A stretch of DNA of 64,000 nt, from the NCBI GenBank assembly GCA_014526335.1, contig JACTAT010000276.1, forward strand, positions 248,001 to 312,000, in the 5' to 3' direction. Positions within the stretch are counted from its first letter, which is position 1. The number at the start of each line of letters is the position of its first letter. Under the pieces are notes generated by a model. It made no database searches and was not told where the DNA came from. It worked only from the letters and a program-made list of their open reading frames with translations. This DNA comes from Chrysaora quinquecirrha (lineage: Eukaryota; Cnidaria; Scyphozoa; Semaeostomeae; Pelagiidae). The translations under genes and the position numbers were made by a program. Shown piece by piece: positions 24,887 to 37,164 of this stretch.

Positions 24887-25371
24887 TTATCTATGAAACG
24901 CTTTTACTAACACATAGCCACAAGTATTGCAATAGAGTTTGGGCCGTTGCATTTTTAATTATTTGCCCAATCCTCGGTGGAGGGGGGTGGGTGTGGGTAA
25001 CTTATTAAGTTCGAGAAACGTGGACGTGTCTTTACTTAGGAGCACCTTTTCTCTGAAAAGTGCAGAATAATCGGTATCATTCTTAGGAGTAAGTGCGGAA
25101 TTATTGGTAAAATTTGTGGGAAATGTAGAATTATGTTTTATTATTGAGAACTTTTGCAGAATTATCGAGATGCAAACTCAAAATTTAGAAAATCAATGTC
25201 CACATTATATGCCTCTTATATGATTTTGTTTTGTTGTCTGAGGAATGTTCTTTGCCGTGCGGGATTATGGGGATATAGTTTTGTATTCATTTTTGTGCAA
25301 TTACAAGTTACCATTCTTACCAGATTTGTGGAATACTTGGTCATAATTTCTCTCTCTATATATTAAAATGC
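24887..25371. other. Spacer without recognised features
   Basis: Contains a G-rich patch near 24975-25000 and otherwise AT-rich unique sequence. The longest frame (70 codons from about 25154) has no recognisable feature. Confidence 0.5.
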
Positions 25372-25765
25372 GAGTAGTCATGGAGACCGATTTTGTGTTA
25401 GTCGCTCCGCCGAATTTGGCAGTGGCACGACCTTTTCTCTCCTTCCCTGCTCTGCCGACCGTGGGGTAGGCGTGTCATCACCCTTTCGTTTTTTGCAAAC
25501 TTCTCTCGCTTCTGGGGTAATTGGGGCTAACCCGTCTTTGAAGTGCGTCATTGGTGCCTGTTTCAACAATCGCCCGATTGTTTTCTGTAGGAGGTTTATC
25601 AGTGAATCGCAACATGGCACTGTAGCACGGCCGGTAAGGCGGCATGTCTCGTGAGCTGAGATGCAGAGTTGGGAGTTCGACTCCCCTTGGGGGCGAATCT
25701 TTTCCTTTCGAATTTTTTTATTTCTGTTATTTTCGTGTTGGAAATGTTTTCAAAAGGCCGAGGAG
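25372..25765 (+). repeat. Composite tRNA-like repeat, copy 1
   Basis: Shares a roughly 200-bp leader (GTGGGGTAGGCGTGTCATC, TTTGAAGTGCGTCATTGG, CGCCCGATTGTTTTC) and a tail (GGAAATG...GACGTCT) with copies near 27.15 and 29.24 kb. Between them is a tRNA-like stretch at about 25626-25698 with a B-box-like GAGTTCGACTCCCC. This core differs strongly from the core of the other two copies. The acceptor stem does not close, so it is a SINE-like relic, not a tRNA gene. Confidence 0.6.
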
Positions 25766-25889
25766 ACGTCTGGTAACTAAAATTTGCTTTCGCTGTAATT
25801 TTTAAGTTCGTTAGACATATTTTTTTTAACGTGTTTTGTTGTTCCCTTGCATGGATTAAAGAACCACTAGGAGTTTATCCTCCCCTAAG

Positions 25890-25972
25890 CAATACGGCTG
25901 TGTAGCCGAGTGGTTAATTGTTCGCCTGCCACCCCGAATAGCTGGAGTTCAAATCCCCTCAAGGGAAATTTT
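25890..25972 (+). repeat. tRNA-derived SINE relic (Ser/Leu-like)
   Basis: An A box TAGCCGAGTGGTTAA and a B box GAGTTCAAATCCCC lie at tRNA spacing. The first bases (GGCTGTG) find no complement at the 3' side, so a working tRNA is unlikely. It is followed by AT-rich DNA to about 26290 in which I see nothing more. Confidence 0.55.
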
Positions 25973-26291
25973 GATGTTTTTGATTTTGTGATTTAAATAG
26001 TTCACAATTCTTTTCAATGTCTTAAAGTCACTTTCACAAAACTAGAATGCTTTTTGGAATGACTCGAATCTTTACATCTATTATTTCTCATACCTTTTCA
26101 ATTATAAATTCATTTTCAATTTATGTCTCGACACTAACTTTCATTTCCATCTGGTTTTTATTTTAATTTTAATTTCATCTTCGATTTTCATTTAAAGTTT
26201 CATTGCAGTTGAAGAAATTAGAATAATATTGACATTTGTTTTAAATTAAAGACTAATTTCACTTTTACTAATATTAACATTAAGGCCATTA

Positions 26292-26525
26292 AGTACCAAA
26301 TAAACAGGGGGTCCTAATCGATGAGGGGCTGGGAATTTCATTTGAAATTTAAAAAAACAAGGGGTCCTTATAACGTCCGGGCTTGGGGGAAGAATAATAA
26401 GCATAGTTTCATCCTTTCACAAGTGAAATTGTTTCTTCGAAAATTAATAAATGGGGGTCCTAATAAGGCCCTGTGGGTGGTGGAAAAACTCAAAATTAAT
26501 AAACGGGGGACGTTTATTTGGTATC
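26292..26525. mobile_element. Small MITE with CCAAATAAAC ends
   Basis: Inverted ends CCAAATAAAC and GTTTATTTGG enclose about 226 bp, each flanked by TA. GGGGTCCT words occur three times inside. A TA target duplication would suit a Tc1/mariner-type element, but two bases are weak evidence. Confidence 0.6.
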
Positions 26526-26559
26526 TAAGAGTATGAAGATGAATTAAGATGATGATAAA

Positions 26560-27012
26560 GTTTGAGATTCACATTCTTGCATGTGGTGATAAACAACAAC
26601 ATTAACGTTAATTGTAAGTTTCAATGTTATTTCAGATTTACATGAGGATTAACATAAAGGCTCAGATTAAGACTGATTTGAAAATGAGCTTCAGTTTACA
26701 AATTAAGAATAGCTTTAAGTTTAAGTTCAGAAATAAAAACTGATACTTAGACCAAGACTAACACAGACTAAGACTAATATTAAGATGGAGGTCAAGATTT
26801 ACAAAGGCTAAGATTAAGCTTAACATTAACATTAAGATTAAGAGTAACATTAAGATTAAAATTGAGATTTAGATTCTGATTAAGATTAACATTTAGATTA
26901 AGATTAAGGTTAAGATTCCAATTCAGGTAGAAGTTAAGATTAAGATTCCATTCAAGTTGAAGACTGAGATTAAGACAAGACTAACATTAAGATTAAGATC
27001 AAGATTTAGATT
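26560..27012. repeat. (GATTAA)n-like degenerate simple repeat
   Basis: Purine-rich AAGATTAAGATTAACATTAA-type sequence, most regular at about 26790-27005. No gene. Confidence 0.75.
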
Positions 27013-27039
27013 AACAGCAAATATGGCCACCTCAATGCA

Positions 27040-29165
27040 CAGTGCTTTTTAGGTGGAAGTTCTTATTGGCGGAGTTCATCGGAGGCGGTGGTCCTCATGA
27101 GGCGGTGGTCTTACACGGGCAAGGGCTAGTCTCTTATACTAAAATGGTAAGTGCCATGGCAACCGATTTTGTAAGAGTCATCTCCTCCGACCTCGTTTAT
27201 GGTAGGCTTTTCCGACCTGCATTTCTGCAACCTATTCTGAAGGCGTGTCATCGCCCTTTTATTTTTCCTAACTGCTCTCGTTTCTGGGGTAATTGGGGCT
27301 AAAAGCTTTGAAGTGTCATTGGTGCCTTTTGAACAATCCCCGATTGTTTTCTAAAGGATTATCGCAATCTGAAACCCGTGAAAATAGCTCTGTTGGTAAA
27401 GGCTCCTGTTTCGTGATGCTTGTACTTCAGGAGATCGATTCCTCACAAGAAACGAATTTTTACTTCTGTATTTTCTGTTGAAAATGCTTTGCAAGGATAC
27501 GTCTCTATCACTAAAACGTGCTTCGGAATAATTTTAAAATTCGTTTGGTATTAATATTATTCAATCAAAGTTCCTCAAACAAAGTCCATGTTTACGTGAA
27601 TATTCAGTCAACCGGCTTGAATCCCCTTGTCACAAATGCTTTCAACCCTTTCAATGTAAACAAAATGCCATTACCGCATTTCAAAAGCTTATTCAGAAGT
27701 GCATTTCATTCAAAGAAAACAAACAAAATACTTTTTAAAAGGGTTTTTGAAGAGTGCATTTGAAAGCACTTTCCAAATGCAATCACGAAGTTGAAGCTGC
27801 CTTGATAGCAGTATCTGACTATACAGGACTGAGCAAGATAAACTACAGCAAGACCAAGAAAGAGGATCCTGCAGTAAACCCGAGTTCTCCACGATCATGA
27901 CGGAGAATGCGCTCAATCTTTATATTGCTACGCTTTTCTATCATGGACCTTTCAACGGATGGAAACAAGCCAAGGACAGCTAGAAAGGTAAAATTTTCTT
28001 CAACATAAAAACTTGACAAACGAACTTGGCTAAGGAAAACGATGTGGAACAGAACTGCAGAGAATGAATAATAACAAGACTGAGGAATGGGACCACAGTA
28101 TGGGACTGAAGGCCACGAATAATTTCAGGACTGAGGAACAGGACTTGGAATGGGACCGAAGACCATGAGTAATTTTAGGACGGACAGGACTAAAGAATGG
28201 AACAGAAGACCATGAATAATTTCAGGACTGAGGAACAGGAATAAGGAATGCGTCTAAGGAATGGGACTTAAGAATGGGACTGACCATGAGTAATTTCAGG
28301 ACTGACGAACAGGAATTAGGAACAGGACTGAAGGCCATGAGTAATTACAGGACTGAGGAACAGGACTAAGGAATGGAACTGAAGACCATGAATAATTTCA
28401 GGACTGAGAAACAGGAATTAGGAACAGGACTGAAGAATGTCATTAATTTCAGGACTGAGGAACAGGATTAAGGAATGGGACTGAAGACCATGAATAATTT
28501 CAGGACTGAGAAACAGGAATAAGGAATGAGTTTGAAAACTGTGAGTCATTTCAGAACTAAGGAACAGGACTAAGGAATGGGACTCAAGACACTGAGTAAT
28601 TTCAGGACTGAGGAACAGGACTAAGGAATGGGACTGAAGACCATGAATAATATCAGGACTAAGTAATGTGAAAAATAATTAAGTTTATGAACTAGACTAA
28701 GGGGTGAAGATCTTCAATAGATTTAGGAATAAGACACAGGACAAAGAAATGGGACAGGACCCCATGAATAATTTCAGGACTAAGGAACATGAACAGTAAC
28801 GAGTCTGAGGAATAGGACCAAGGAATGGGATAGAAAATCTGAACAATATCAAGACTGATGAACAGGACCAAGGAACGGGACAGAAGACCATCAATTATTT
28901 CAGGACTATTGATGGAACAGACCATAGACAAAGAGAACTGCTGTGCACTAACTAATTTGAAACTAGGAACATCATTGCAGACTAAGGACCTTGGACTAAA
29001 ACAGAGGAACAGAACTGTGATTGGCACTAGGAAAAAGGACCCTGGACTATGACCAAGGAAAAATACTTAATATTAGAAACTAGGAGCTAAGTCGAGAAGC
29101 AAAGTTTGTTCAAGCGCAGGTTCTTAAGGCAGAGGTCCTTGAGGCAGAGGTCCTTGAGGCGGTGG
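27040..29165 (+). repeat. 2.1-kb tandem unit A (tRNA-like repeat plus 51-bp minisatellite)
   Basis: Order: G-rich GGCGGTGGTC leader, shared leader from about 27144, tRNA-like core with A box TAGCTCTGTTGGTAAAGG and B-box-like GATCGATTCCTC (about 27385-27460), a unique segment, the 51-bp minisatellite, and a closing segment with GAACTGCTGTGCACTAAC. The same order recurs in the next 2.1 kb. No open frame of note. Confidence 0.75.
28075..28860. repeat. 51-bp minisatellite, array A
   Basis: Units of about 51 bp built from GGACTGAGGAACAGGACTAA, GGAATGGGACTGAAGACC and ATGAGTAATTTCA. Because 51 is a multiple of three, open frames appear by chance on the minus strand (for example 111 codons ending at 28692). 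Confidence 0.85.
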
Positions 29166-31330
29166 TTCTACGCGGCGGTGGTTCTATGAGGCGGTGGTCA
29201 GAGACGGGCATGAGCTGGTCTCTCTATATTAAAATGGTAAGTGCCATGGCAACCGATTTTGTAACCTTCATTCCTCCGAAGTTGCGTGTGGCTTGCTTTT
29301 CCCACCTGCGCCTTGCCCTGCCGCCTGTGGGGTAGGCGTGTCATCGCCATTCGTTTTTTCCCCAACTGTTGGCGTTTCTGGGGTAAGTGGGGCTAACCCT
29401 TCTTTGAAGTGCGTCATTGGTGCCCGTTTGAACAATCGCCCGATTGTTTTCCTAAAGAGATTATCGAAATCTGAAACCCGTGAAAATAGCTCTGTTGTTA
29501 AAGGCTCCTGTTTCGTGATGCGGGTTGTTGGAGGTAGGAGATCGATTCCTCTCAGGGGAGAATCTTTTTCCATTATAATTTTTTCTTCCAGTGGTTTCCG
29601 TGGTGGAAATGCTTTTCGGAGCACAAGTAGACGTCTCGATCACTAAATCTTGCTTCGGAATTATTTTAAAATTCGTTTGGTGTTAATATTTTTCAATTGA
29701 AGTGTTTACGTGAAAATTCAGTCAACCGGTTTAAATCCCGTTGTGCAAATGCTTTTAACCCTTTCAATAGAAACAAAATGCCATTACCAGATTTCAAAAG
29801 CTTATTCAGAAGTGCATTTCATTCAAAGAAGACAAACAAAAACCCTTTTAAAAGGGTTTTTTAAGAGTGCATTTGAAAGCCAACAAAACCAAATGCAATC
29901 CTGAAGTATAAGCTGGCTGGATAGCAGTATCTGACTATGCAGTATGAAACAGGACTATCAAACTTCTAAAAGACGAACAGGACTACTAAACTACCAAAAG
30001 ACAAACAGTATCCTGCAGTAAACCCGAGTTCCTGACACGGCACCGAATCTCCATGATCAGACGGAGAATGCGTTCATCTTTTTATTGCTACGCTTTTTCA
30101 CAAGGATCGTTTCAGAGGGAAGGAAACAAGGACGCCTAGAAAGCTAAGACTTTTCACGGAACGAAAAAATGAACTAGCCAATAGGCTTAGAAACACGCCG
30201 AGGAACAGAACTGAGGAACAGGGCTGAATACCGTGAATAATTTCAGAACTGAGAAACAGGGCTAAGAAATGGGACGTAAGACCGAGTAACTTCAGGACTG
30301 AGGAACAGGATAAAGGAGTGGGACTGAAGACCATGACTAATGTCAGGACTGAGGAACAGGACTAAGGAATGGGACTGAAGACCATGAGTAATTTCAGGAC
30401 TGAGAAACAGGAATTAGGAACAGGACTGAAGACCATGAGCAATTTCAGGACTGAGGAACAGAACTAAGGAATGGGGCTGAAGACAATGAGTAATTTCAGG
30501 ACTGGGGAACAGGACTAAGGAATGGGACTGAAGACCATGAGTAATTTCAGGACTGGGGAACAGGACTAAGGAATGGGACTGAACTCCATGAGTAATTTAA
30601 GGACTGAGGAACAGGCCTTAACAATGGGACTGAAGGCCATGAATAATTTCAGGACTGAGAAACAGGAATAAGGAACAGGACTGAAGACCATGAGTAATTT
30701 CCGGACTGAGGAACAGGACTAAGGAATGGGACTGAAGACCATGAGTAATGTCAGGATTGAGGAAGAGGACTAAGGAATGGAACTGAAGACCGTGAGTAAT
30801 TTCAGGACTAAGGAACAGGATAAGGGAACCGGACTGAAGACCATAAATAATTTCAGGACTAAGGAACAGGAGAAAGGAACCGGACTGAAGACCATGAATA
30901 ATCTCAGGACTAAGGAACATGAACAATAACAAGACTGACGAACAGGACAAAGGAATGGGATAGAAAATCTGAACAATATCAACACTGAGGACATGACCAA
31001 GGAATGGGACAGGAGACCATAAATTATTTCAGGACTATTTAAGGAACAGACCATAGAGAAAGAGAACTGCTGTACACTAACTAATTTGAAACTTAGGAAC
31101 ATCATTGTGGACTAAGGAAATTGGACTAAAACAGAGCAACAGAACTGTGATTGGCACTAGGACAAGGGACCCTTGACTAGGACCAAGGAAAAATACTCAA
31201 GATTAGAAACTAGGAGCTAAGTGGAGAAGCAGAGTTCGTTGAGGCGGAAGTTCTTAAGGCAGAGGTCCTTGAGGCAGAGTTCCTTGAGGCGGAGGTTCTA
31301 CGAGGCGGTGGTCATGAGACGGGCAAGGGC
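29166..31330 (+). repeat. 2.1-kb tandem unit B
   Basis: Repeats unit A in the same order. The leader ATGGTAAGTGCC is at 27144 and 29234 (2090 bp apart), and ACCATAG in the closing segment at 28921 and 31050 (2129 bp apart). The tRNA-like core at about 29485-29570 has TAGCTCTGTTGTTAAAGG and GATCGATTCCTC. A start of a third G-rich leader is seen at about 31230-31330 and is cut off by the TTAG repeat. Confidence 0.78.
30190..30960. repeat. 51-bp minisatellite, array B
   Basis: Same unit as at 28075-28860, with clearer periodicity between 30300 and 30900. Minus-strand frames of 110 and 111 codons (30618-30950, 30770-31105) encode a repeated SPEIIHGLQ motif and arise from the 51-bp period. Confidence 0.85.
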
Positions 31331-31344
31331 TAGTTTGAATCTAG

Positions 31345-31558
31345 TTAGTTCGTTAGTTTATTAGTTAATTTGTTTGTTTGTTAGTTAGTTACTTAGTTAG
31401 TCAGTTAGAGTTAGTTAGTCAATTTGTTACTTACTTAGTTAGTTAGCTAGTTATTGAGTTAATTAGTTAGTTAGTTAGTTAGTTAGTTACTTTGTGAGCA
31501 TTTTACTTAATTAATTAGTTAGTTAGCAACTTAGTCAGCTAGTAAGGATATTAGTTGG
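31345..31558. repeat. (TTAG)n simple repeat
   Basis: Imperfect TTAGTTAG tetranucleotide tract with interruptions such as TTTGTTTG and ACTTACTTAG. Confidence 0.9.
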
Positions 31559-32594
31559 TTGGTTTGCACATTTCTTATGGTACAAAATATTGCTTAGACT
31601 CAATATGCGTCCTTGAAAGATATAATATGTTACTGTGATAATTGAAAAAAGCAACGATAAACTGGATCTTTCTTCCTTTTTCAAATCCATGTTCCTTTAA
31701 AAACCAGGCAGGAAAATCATCATTCAAAACAAAAGGTACAGGCGGGTGCATACCGTATAAGGCCAACAGTTCGGTACTGCAAACATGGCCGAAAAGAAAT
31801 CAGCTGTTTGTTTATTGCTAGATCTTTTGGTTGATGACAAAAAAAAAGAAAGTCGTGATCTAACTCAAACCGCCAGCTGAAATCTATTTCTCATTTCAAG
31901 GTCTCCGAAATAACGTCAGAAACGTGCAAACGTGCAAACGAAATAACGTGCAAACATGTTGGCGAGACATATCAAATCGTGCTAACACATTAATTTTGCT
32001 GAACTCGATGAAATGTTGGCCAACTTTTTTTCGTTAACAGCATTTTGTTTGTTTTGGACAACACTATTGCAAGCAGTGCCAACATGTTGGCCAACAGTTG
32101 TTGGCGGCAATGTTGGCCACCATATTGGCACGGTTGGCGTCCGGCTTAACTTAAATCAGTATGTTTGCGAATAGACAATATAATTAGTAATATTTCGCGT
32201 TGTTTATCAACCCTTCACAGTAGTATGAGTTATAAAAAAATTAATTAGATATTTACAATGATTTGGATTATGATAAATATAACCTGATTGATTGTTGGGT
32301 GTTGTTTCGCAGTGGTCTGCGATTGTGTATGTAAGATGCTGCATATGATGATAATAACAAATTAAGATATAGTCGTTCCCAAACCTCATCAGATAAAGAA
32401 GAGAACAACGCCGGTAAAGCAAATCTTCTTACATTGAATAAGATAATAAGAGGGTAAACAAGAAAGAAACTTATGGGCGAGTTTCTCATCAACCGATAAT
32501 GGGAGATGGAACTCTCCCGAAACGCTGTCAAAGCTTTCCATAATTAACGGTGAATATCGTGTCTATAATACCATGTCACAAGTGGTTATTGCTG
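31559..32594. other. Intergenic spacer; possible MITE debris
   Basis: About 31985-32140 contains GTTGGCCAAC, CAACATGTTGGCCAACAG and similar words in both orientations, typical of foldback MITE debris. No ends could be defined. Otherwise unassigned. Confidence 0.45.
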
Positions 32595-32659
32595 CAGCCA
32601 ATTTCTATTTAAATACATCTGGAATAATGCTAACTAAACGTAGAACGATCTTGTGGCTT

Positions 32660-33511
32660 TCATAATGGATTTGTTGTTTCAAGGCTTGCATTATTTTGTC
32701 GTTGTGCTTCTGGCCGCCTTCTGTTATCTTGATTAATAACACGTTCATGACGCTTAAAAAACAAGCTAAAATAATAGAGAGAGTCAAGAAGCGGATTTAA
32801 CGACATTATGACATTAGCAATTATCATATATGTATGGCCTTGATTTTCTTTTGCCAGAAAGTAGTATATTGATAACGGAAATGTGCCAATGATGTATGCC
32901 ACTGTTACAGCCATTGAATGCTTTATTACTAGCACGTTTGCTTGACGGCTGGTATTACGAGGTAGTGAAGTTTTCCGTTTAAGCAATCGATAGCATATAA
33001 TGCTATAAAATACTATCAGCAAGGACCCACATGCAACCATTATCAATGCAAAAAGGAAATTATTCAGTATATGAAAGAACAGAAGCATCGTGATGAGTAA
33101 TGATAACGTCCACACAATACCCGTACCAACAGAGCATCTTCTACGCGTAATTATGAAACGACTTTTTAATGGAAATACAACTGAAATAAATCGTATTATT
33201 GCTATAAGAATTACGTTCCAAAGAGAAGTAGCTCCACCAAAATTTTCAATTGTTGCTGTAACTACTTTCACATAATACCTTATGGTACTATCCAGTTCTT
33301 GTATTTGCGACTCAGTGACAAGCCAAGCGCCAGTGGCCAATAGACCAAATGCAAACAAAGAATCTCCAACACCAAGACTTAATACAGTCATGTCGAAAAT
33401 TGTCTTGGGCACTTTTTTCCTCATCACGAAAACAACCAATGCTGTGTTAGCTGACAGACCGAGAAGTCCAAATGTTGTAAGTAGTGAACCATATATAACA
33501 GTGTTAGGCAT
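32660..33511 (-). CDS. Class A (rhodopsin-like) GPCR, intronless, paralog 1
   Basis: A 283-residue seven-helix receptor in a single exon with an ATG start; it would sit in the plasma membrane and couple to G proteins. Visible features: short N terminus, helix 1 about residues 5-30 with LSANTALVV (N1.50), helix 2 with LSLGVGD (D50, the 2.50 position), helix 3 ending LIAIIRF, helix 5/loop RLLKRK, helix 6 IIGTFPLSIYYF, helix 7 NVIMSLNPLLDSLYYF, and a tail of about 30 residues. Departures from the family: IRF replaces DRY (no acid at the first position), the helix-3 cysteine that forms the usual extracellular disulfide is absent, and CWxP is GTFP. Its length equals that of paralog 2, and the two align by eye with no gap and well over 80% identity. 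The ligand cannot be told; lineage-expanded orphan receptors of this build are common in cnidarians. Confidence 0.88.
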   Translation of the reverse strand: MPNTVIYGSLLTTFGLLGLSANTALVVFVMRKKVPKTIFDMTVLSLGVGDSLFAFGLLATGAWLVTESQIQELDSTIRYYVKVVTATIENFGGATSLWNVILIAIIRFISVVFPLKSRFIITRRRCSVGTGIVWTLSLLITMLLFFHILNNFLFALIMVACGSLLIVFYSIICYRLLKRKTSLPRNTSRQANVLVIKHSMAVTVAYIIGTFPLSIYYFLAKENQGHTYMIIANVIMSLNPLLDSLYYFSLFFKRHERVINQDNRRRPEAQRQNNASLETTNPL

Positions 33512-34489
33512 TTTGCAAGAACGTATCAGTTGATGCCTATTTCTGCAGTGTCCGTGAATTCGTAGCTAAATGTTAGATAAGTAGGATTACAATACTATGC
33601 CAGCATCTTAACAATGAAAAACGTTGCTTTGAAAATAACGCTTGCCTTCATACCTCTTACCATAAACTCAAGATGAAAACCGAAGTAGCTATAAAGCCAT
33701 CGTCTGCAATGGAAGCATCTTATCAGTGAAAAAAGATTTGCCTTTACACAGCTGACCAAAAACTGAAGATTAAAGCCAATCGAACTGTTATTTGCATGAT
33801 GGTATTAGAAGTACAAACAACTTGATTTTCTCTTCACTCTCATGTTGCGAAGGACCATATGGCAATCTCATATTCTTTGCAATCTAAGCACTTTTCTTAA
33901 TTAACATGCATTGCAAAATAACAAAATGTTTCGCGGCCACAGAATGAAGTACCTCCTTTTCAAAAGTTCTTTGTATGTTCTTGTAATCTGTTGGTTTATC
34001 TGGCTGAGAGTGGTAAACATAACATAAATGATGAGAGATATACCAATGTAACAAGCAGTTTCATTTTCTTCCTGCTTTCAATTTCAATCAAAGGCTTTCC
34101 CAAAGAAAGGTCCAGACTTTTCACAGAAAGTATATGGATACATGATGCATACTACCCTTCCCTAGTGCGGTCCATACAAGGGAGATAAAGGAGTGGAAGA
34201 CATCATTAATGCCGCAAGCGGTGATCCATGCAGCCTCGTTTTTGCAACAGTGCAGATCGACTTCTGCATAGTATAAACAGTTGCTAATGGCAGCAACTCG
34301 TATAGTCACCTGACTCCTAAACTACTTTCTCAAGTGGAGTATACCTCAAAGTATTATTAATGGCAGAATACATTAAGGGCTTATCAGACTCTTACCGGAA
34401 AAATAACGATTAAAATGCATAAATAAAGAAGGTAACTAAGTCTTTCATGCATATCTCTCTGTCTTAAAGTTTTATTACGAACTCTTCTA
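33512..34489. other. Upstream region of GPCR paralog 1
   Basis: Similar to the region upstream of paralog 2 for at least several hundred bases, so it may include promoter sequence, but no TATA box or splice site was convincingly placed. Two short plus- and minus-strand frames near 34.0-34.3 kb look like chance. Confidence 0.45.
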
Positions 34490-34891
34490 CATGCTTTTTT
34501 TTAATAAGGAACCAATTTATAAGGAACCTACATGTGGAAGGCCCGAAAATTTAAAGAACGTATACTACTAAAGAGAAAATCATTAAGGAACTTTTGAATG
34601 TTGAATACTTTTATCACTGCAAATAATCAAGAATTAGAAAGCCGGTTCCATTCATTTGCAGTCGAAAATCACATAAATTGAACGTTATGCATGTATCCAA
34701 TGTTTCTTTGAGTAGTCTCGAGCTTTGCTCACATGCAAATGTCTCTCTTTCATTGTTAAGCCACTGTATGTGCATTTAAAATTAAGGAACTATTAAGGAA
34801 CATTTGGAACTACAATTGTCTCAAAAGAGGCCCAAAAATAAGGAACTTTAAGAACTAGACTATGACGTAGGTTCCTTATAAAAAAAGCGTG
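34490..34891. mobile_element. Tc1/mariner-type MITE, copy 1 (402 bp)
   Basis: Ends CATGCTTTTTTTTAATAAGG and, reversed, CACGCTTTTTTTATAAGGAA, each directly flanked by TA. AAGGAAC words recur inside on both strands. I found no counterpart at the matching place of duplication copy 2, so it probably inserted after the duplication. Confidence 0.75.
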
Positions 34892-35489
34892 TATCTACGA
34901 ACAACATACTAACTAAGGTCCTAAGGTTACAAACCAATATGAAATGATTACTTATATCTTAATAATGCTAATACATCAAAATTCACTACTGAAGGTAATA
35001 TTATTTGATGTTCTTAATACTAAGTTTTCTATCATAATCCTAAGTAAATAAGAAAGAATTTCCATAGCCTTACGGAGTTTCTAGAAAATGTAGGAAAGTG
35101 AAATACAATTTAGCGAAAATAGAAAGTTGTAAAAAATTAGCTTTATTAAAGTGGTGTTCGGAAAATTTGGATGCAGAGCTGTGGTAATAGGTGCTGCTGA
35201 ACTTCTGAATGATTAAAATTTGAGATCGAAAGACAGCTCTGCTCACGTGCACAATAATTAATATCGTACATTAATTAAATAATGCAATAGATTAAATATG
35301 CATTAATTAAATATGCAATAGATTAATTAATTATGCAGTAGATTAACTAAATATTCAATCGATTAACTAATGATATAATTTGATGTTCAAAGACCCTTCT
35401 AAATAAAAAATGTGATAAAACCTTGCGGATCTAATTTTTCCTGCAAACTACTGTCAGTGCTGTATTAAAAATAATCGCTTTACATTCAA

Positions 35490-37150
35490 ACTTTAACCAG
35501 GAATGTCTCCTTGATCGGCAAATGGATCAAAAGCGTGTCCAGCGATTACCTGGTTTTCCTGTATTACTCTTGCCATTATAATTTAATCGCCTCATCAAAG
35601 TGTCCAATCGAATCGATTTTTCAGGCGCGGTCACGTATTCCTATGGTATGGTAATGAAGGTTGGAAAATCGAACCCGAAATTAAGTAGCTACTGTATGGA
35701 TTCAAAGAATTTTCTTGTAAAAATTCATATTCTTTGAAACTGTTTATAAGATATGAATAGAATGTGAAATAGAACCGTTTGAGATCCCTTTGTCATTTAG
35801 TATGTTTGAATGTATTTATGTATATATGTTCGCTTATAAGAACTCAAGGGCCACTCCGAGCAGCGCAAAACAAAAGGATTCCTTGGAAGCCTTGGAATCA
35901 GCATTTCCTGAGAGCGTCCCGAGCGAAACAAATTTTTCGAAAACGTAAAAAATTAATATGTTAGGATTGAATTAAAAGGTATTTGTCTTAAATACAAAAT
36001 GGCATGATGCGAATTCGAGAAGCCAATGTGACGTCATATTCTTGAAAAAACCGAGCCCTTACAGAACAGTAACTTTTGAAAAATTCAACCCAACATTAAC
36101 GGGTACCAAGTCTAATTATATTTATATTGAAACAGTTGAAAAATGTTCTACCACAATCTCAACTGGCGATGTGGTCGTTGAAGTTGGTGTTGTTGTGGTT
36201 ATTGTTTGTTGTTGATGACGACGATGTTATCTTTTTTGTTCCTACCTAGCTACAAAGATACCTAGTCCTGAGTGAGTCAGTGAGTGTCCTATAATCTTAA
36301 ATACATAAATTTATTCCAACGCTCTCTGATCTGTTGTATTGCTCTTGGTGCAGACTCGTATATGTCGACAATACTATTCTCTGTATGCAAAATTTAACTA
36401 TACGAAAGCTGCGACGACGATGTAAAAATTTCATAAACGAAGAAAGGATAAAATTTCCACTCGTCAATACGTAAAAACATAAAAAATTGGTTTTTCAGGA
36501 AAAATTTGTTTCTCACCTTTTCATCTTTGATTAAGAGGTGTTAAAATGTTAAAACATTTTAAGAAATTTTAGTAAAACTTTGTTGCCCTTTCTTGCTCAC
36601 AGAGAGCCACATTTGACCATCTCATTAATCGACCCTTTCAAAGAGGCCTGGGTCGGCCACGACATTTTTCTGGAAAATGGTAGACATTTCCAGAAAAGAA
36701 TCCTCTCCGCGTGCAACGACTGGAATTACGGCCGTTTTTGGTAAGGTAGTTTAGCAAATTTTGCTCCAAACTCATGAATAATGGAAGAAAAGGGAGTAAA
36801 GGAATCTACAACGACAAATGTTGAAAATATGTGCAGAAATTCAGGAAACAAGATACAAGCAATTCACAACCAGGAAAATACCTTTTGACTCTGCTCCCCC
36901 CCCCCCCCTCCATGTCAGTGTTGTGAGTGTGGCTAGTGGCTGCTGAAGTCAACATTTTAACGGGAGGAGGGAGATTTCTAACTTTTACTTAGAATTCGTA
37001 TCGTTTTGGCCAATTTTAGCTCTCACCGTTCTAAATGAATAGAATGGCTTCTTATGTTCTTTTGAAACTTCAACTTTCCAAACAAAAACAGCAGCACAAT
37101 CGCTGTGTAGCTATTTAATCATTTTCCATGTTTTTGTTTCACTTCATTTT
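35490..37150. other. Spacer between the duplicated blocks
   Basis: Unique, AT-rich; a GTTGTTGTTG-like patch at about 36185-36230 and a C run at about 36895-36909. An AT-rich short tandem repeat (TAAATATGCAATAGATTAA) lies just before, at about 35270-35370. No gene seen. Confidence 0.5.
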
Positions 37151-37164
37151 ATATTTAGGATATG

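Larger units (their letters stand above)
32595..35480. repeat. Segmental duplication, copy 1 (with GPCR gene)
   Basis: Sequence 3' of the receptor from about 32595, the whole gene, its upstream region (GAATTCGTAGCTAAATGTT) and the distal CGATTAACTAATGATATAA / AATGTGATAAAACC segment all recur in the same order at 37705-40965. The copies have since gained different insertions. Confidence 0.82.

Noticed and set aside
25890..25972. A functional tRNA gene
   Set aside because: A and B boxes are present but the acceptor stem cannot pair; better read as SINE debris.
28861..28900. Hammerhead core-like CTGATGAACAGG
   Set aside because: It is a variant of the 51-bp minisatellite; no GAAA or stems.
30618..31105. 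Repetitive proteins of 110-111 residues on the minus strand
   Set aside because: The 51-bp minisatellite has a period divisible by three, so frames stay open by chance; two overlapping frames are equally open.
32330..32500. Second hammerhead (CTGATGAG and TTGATGAG on the minus strand)
   Set aside because: The CTGATGAG is not followed by a stem II and GAAA; the other copy lacks any stem II.
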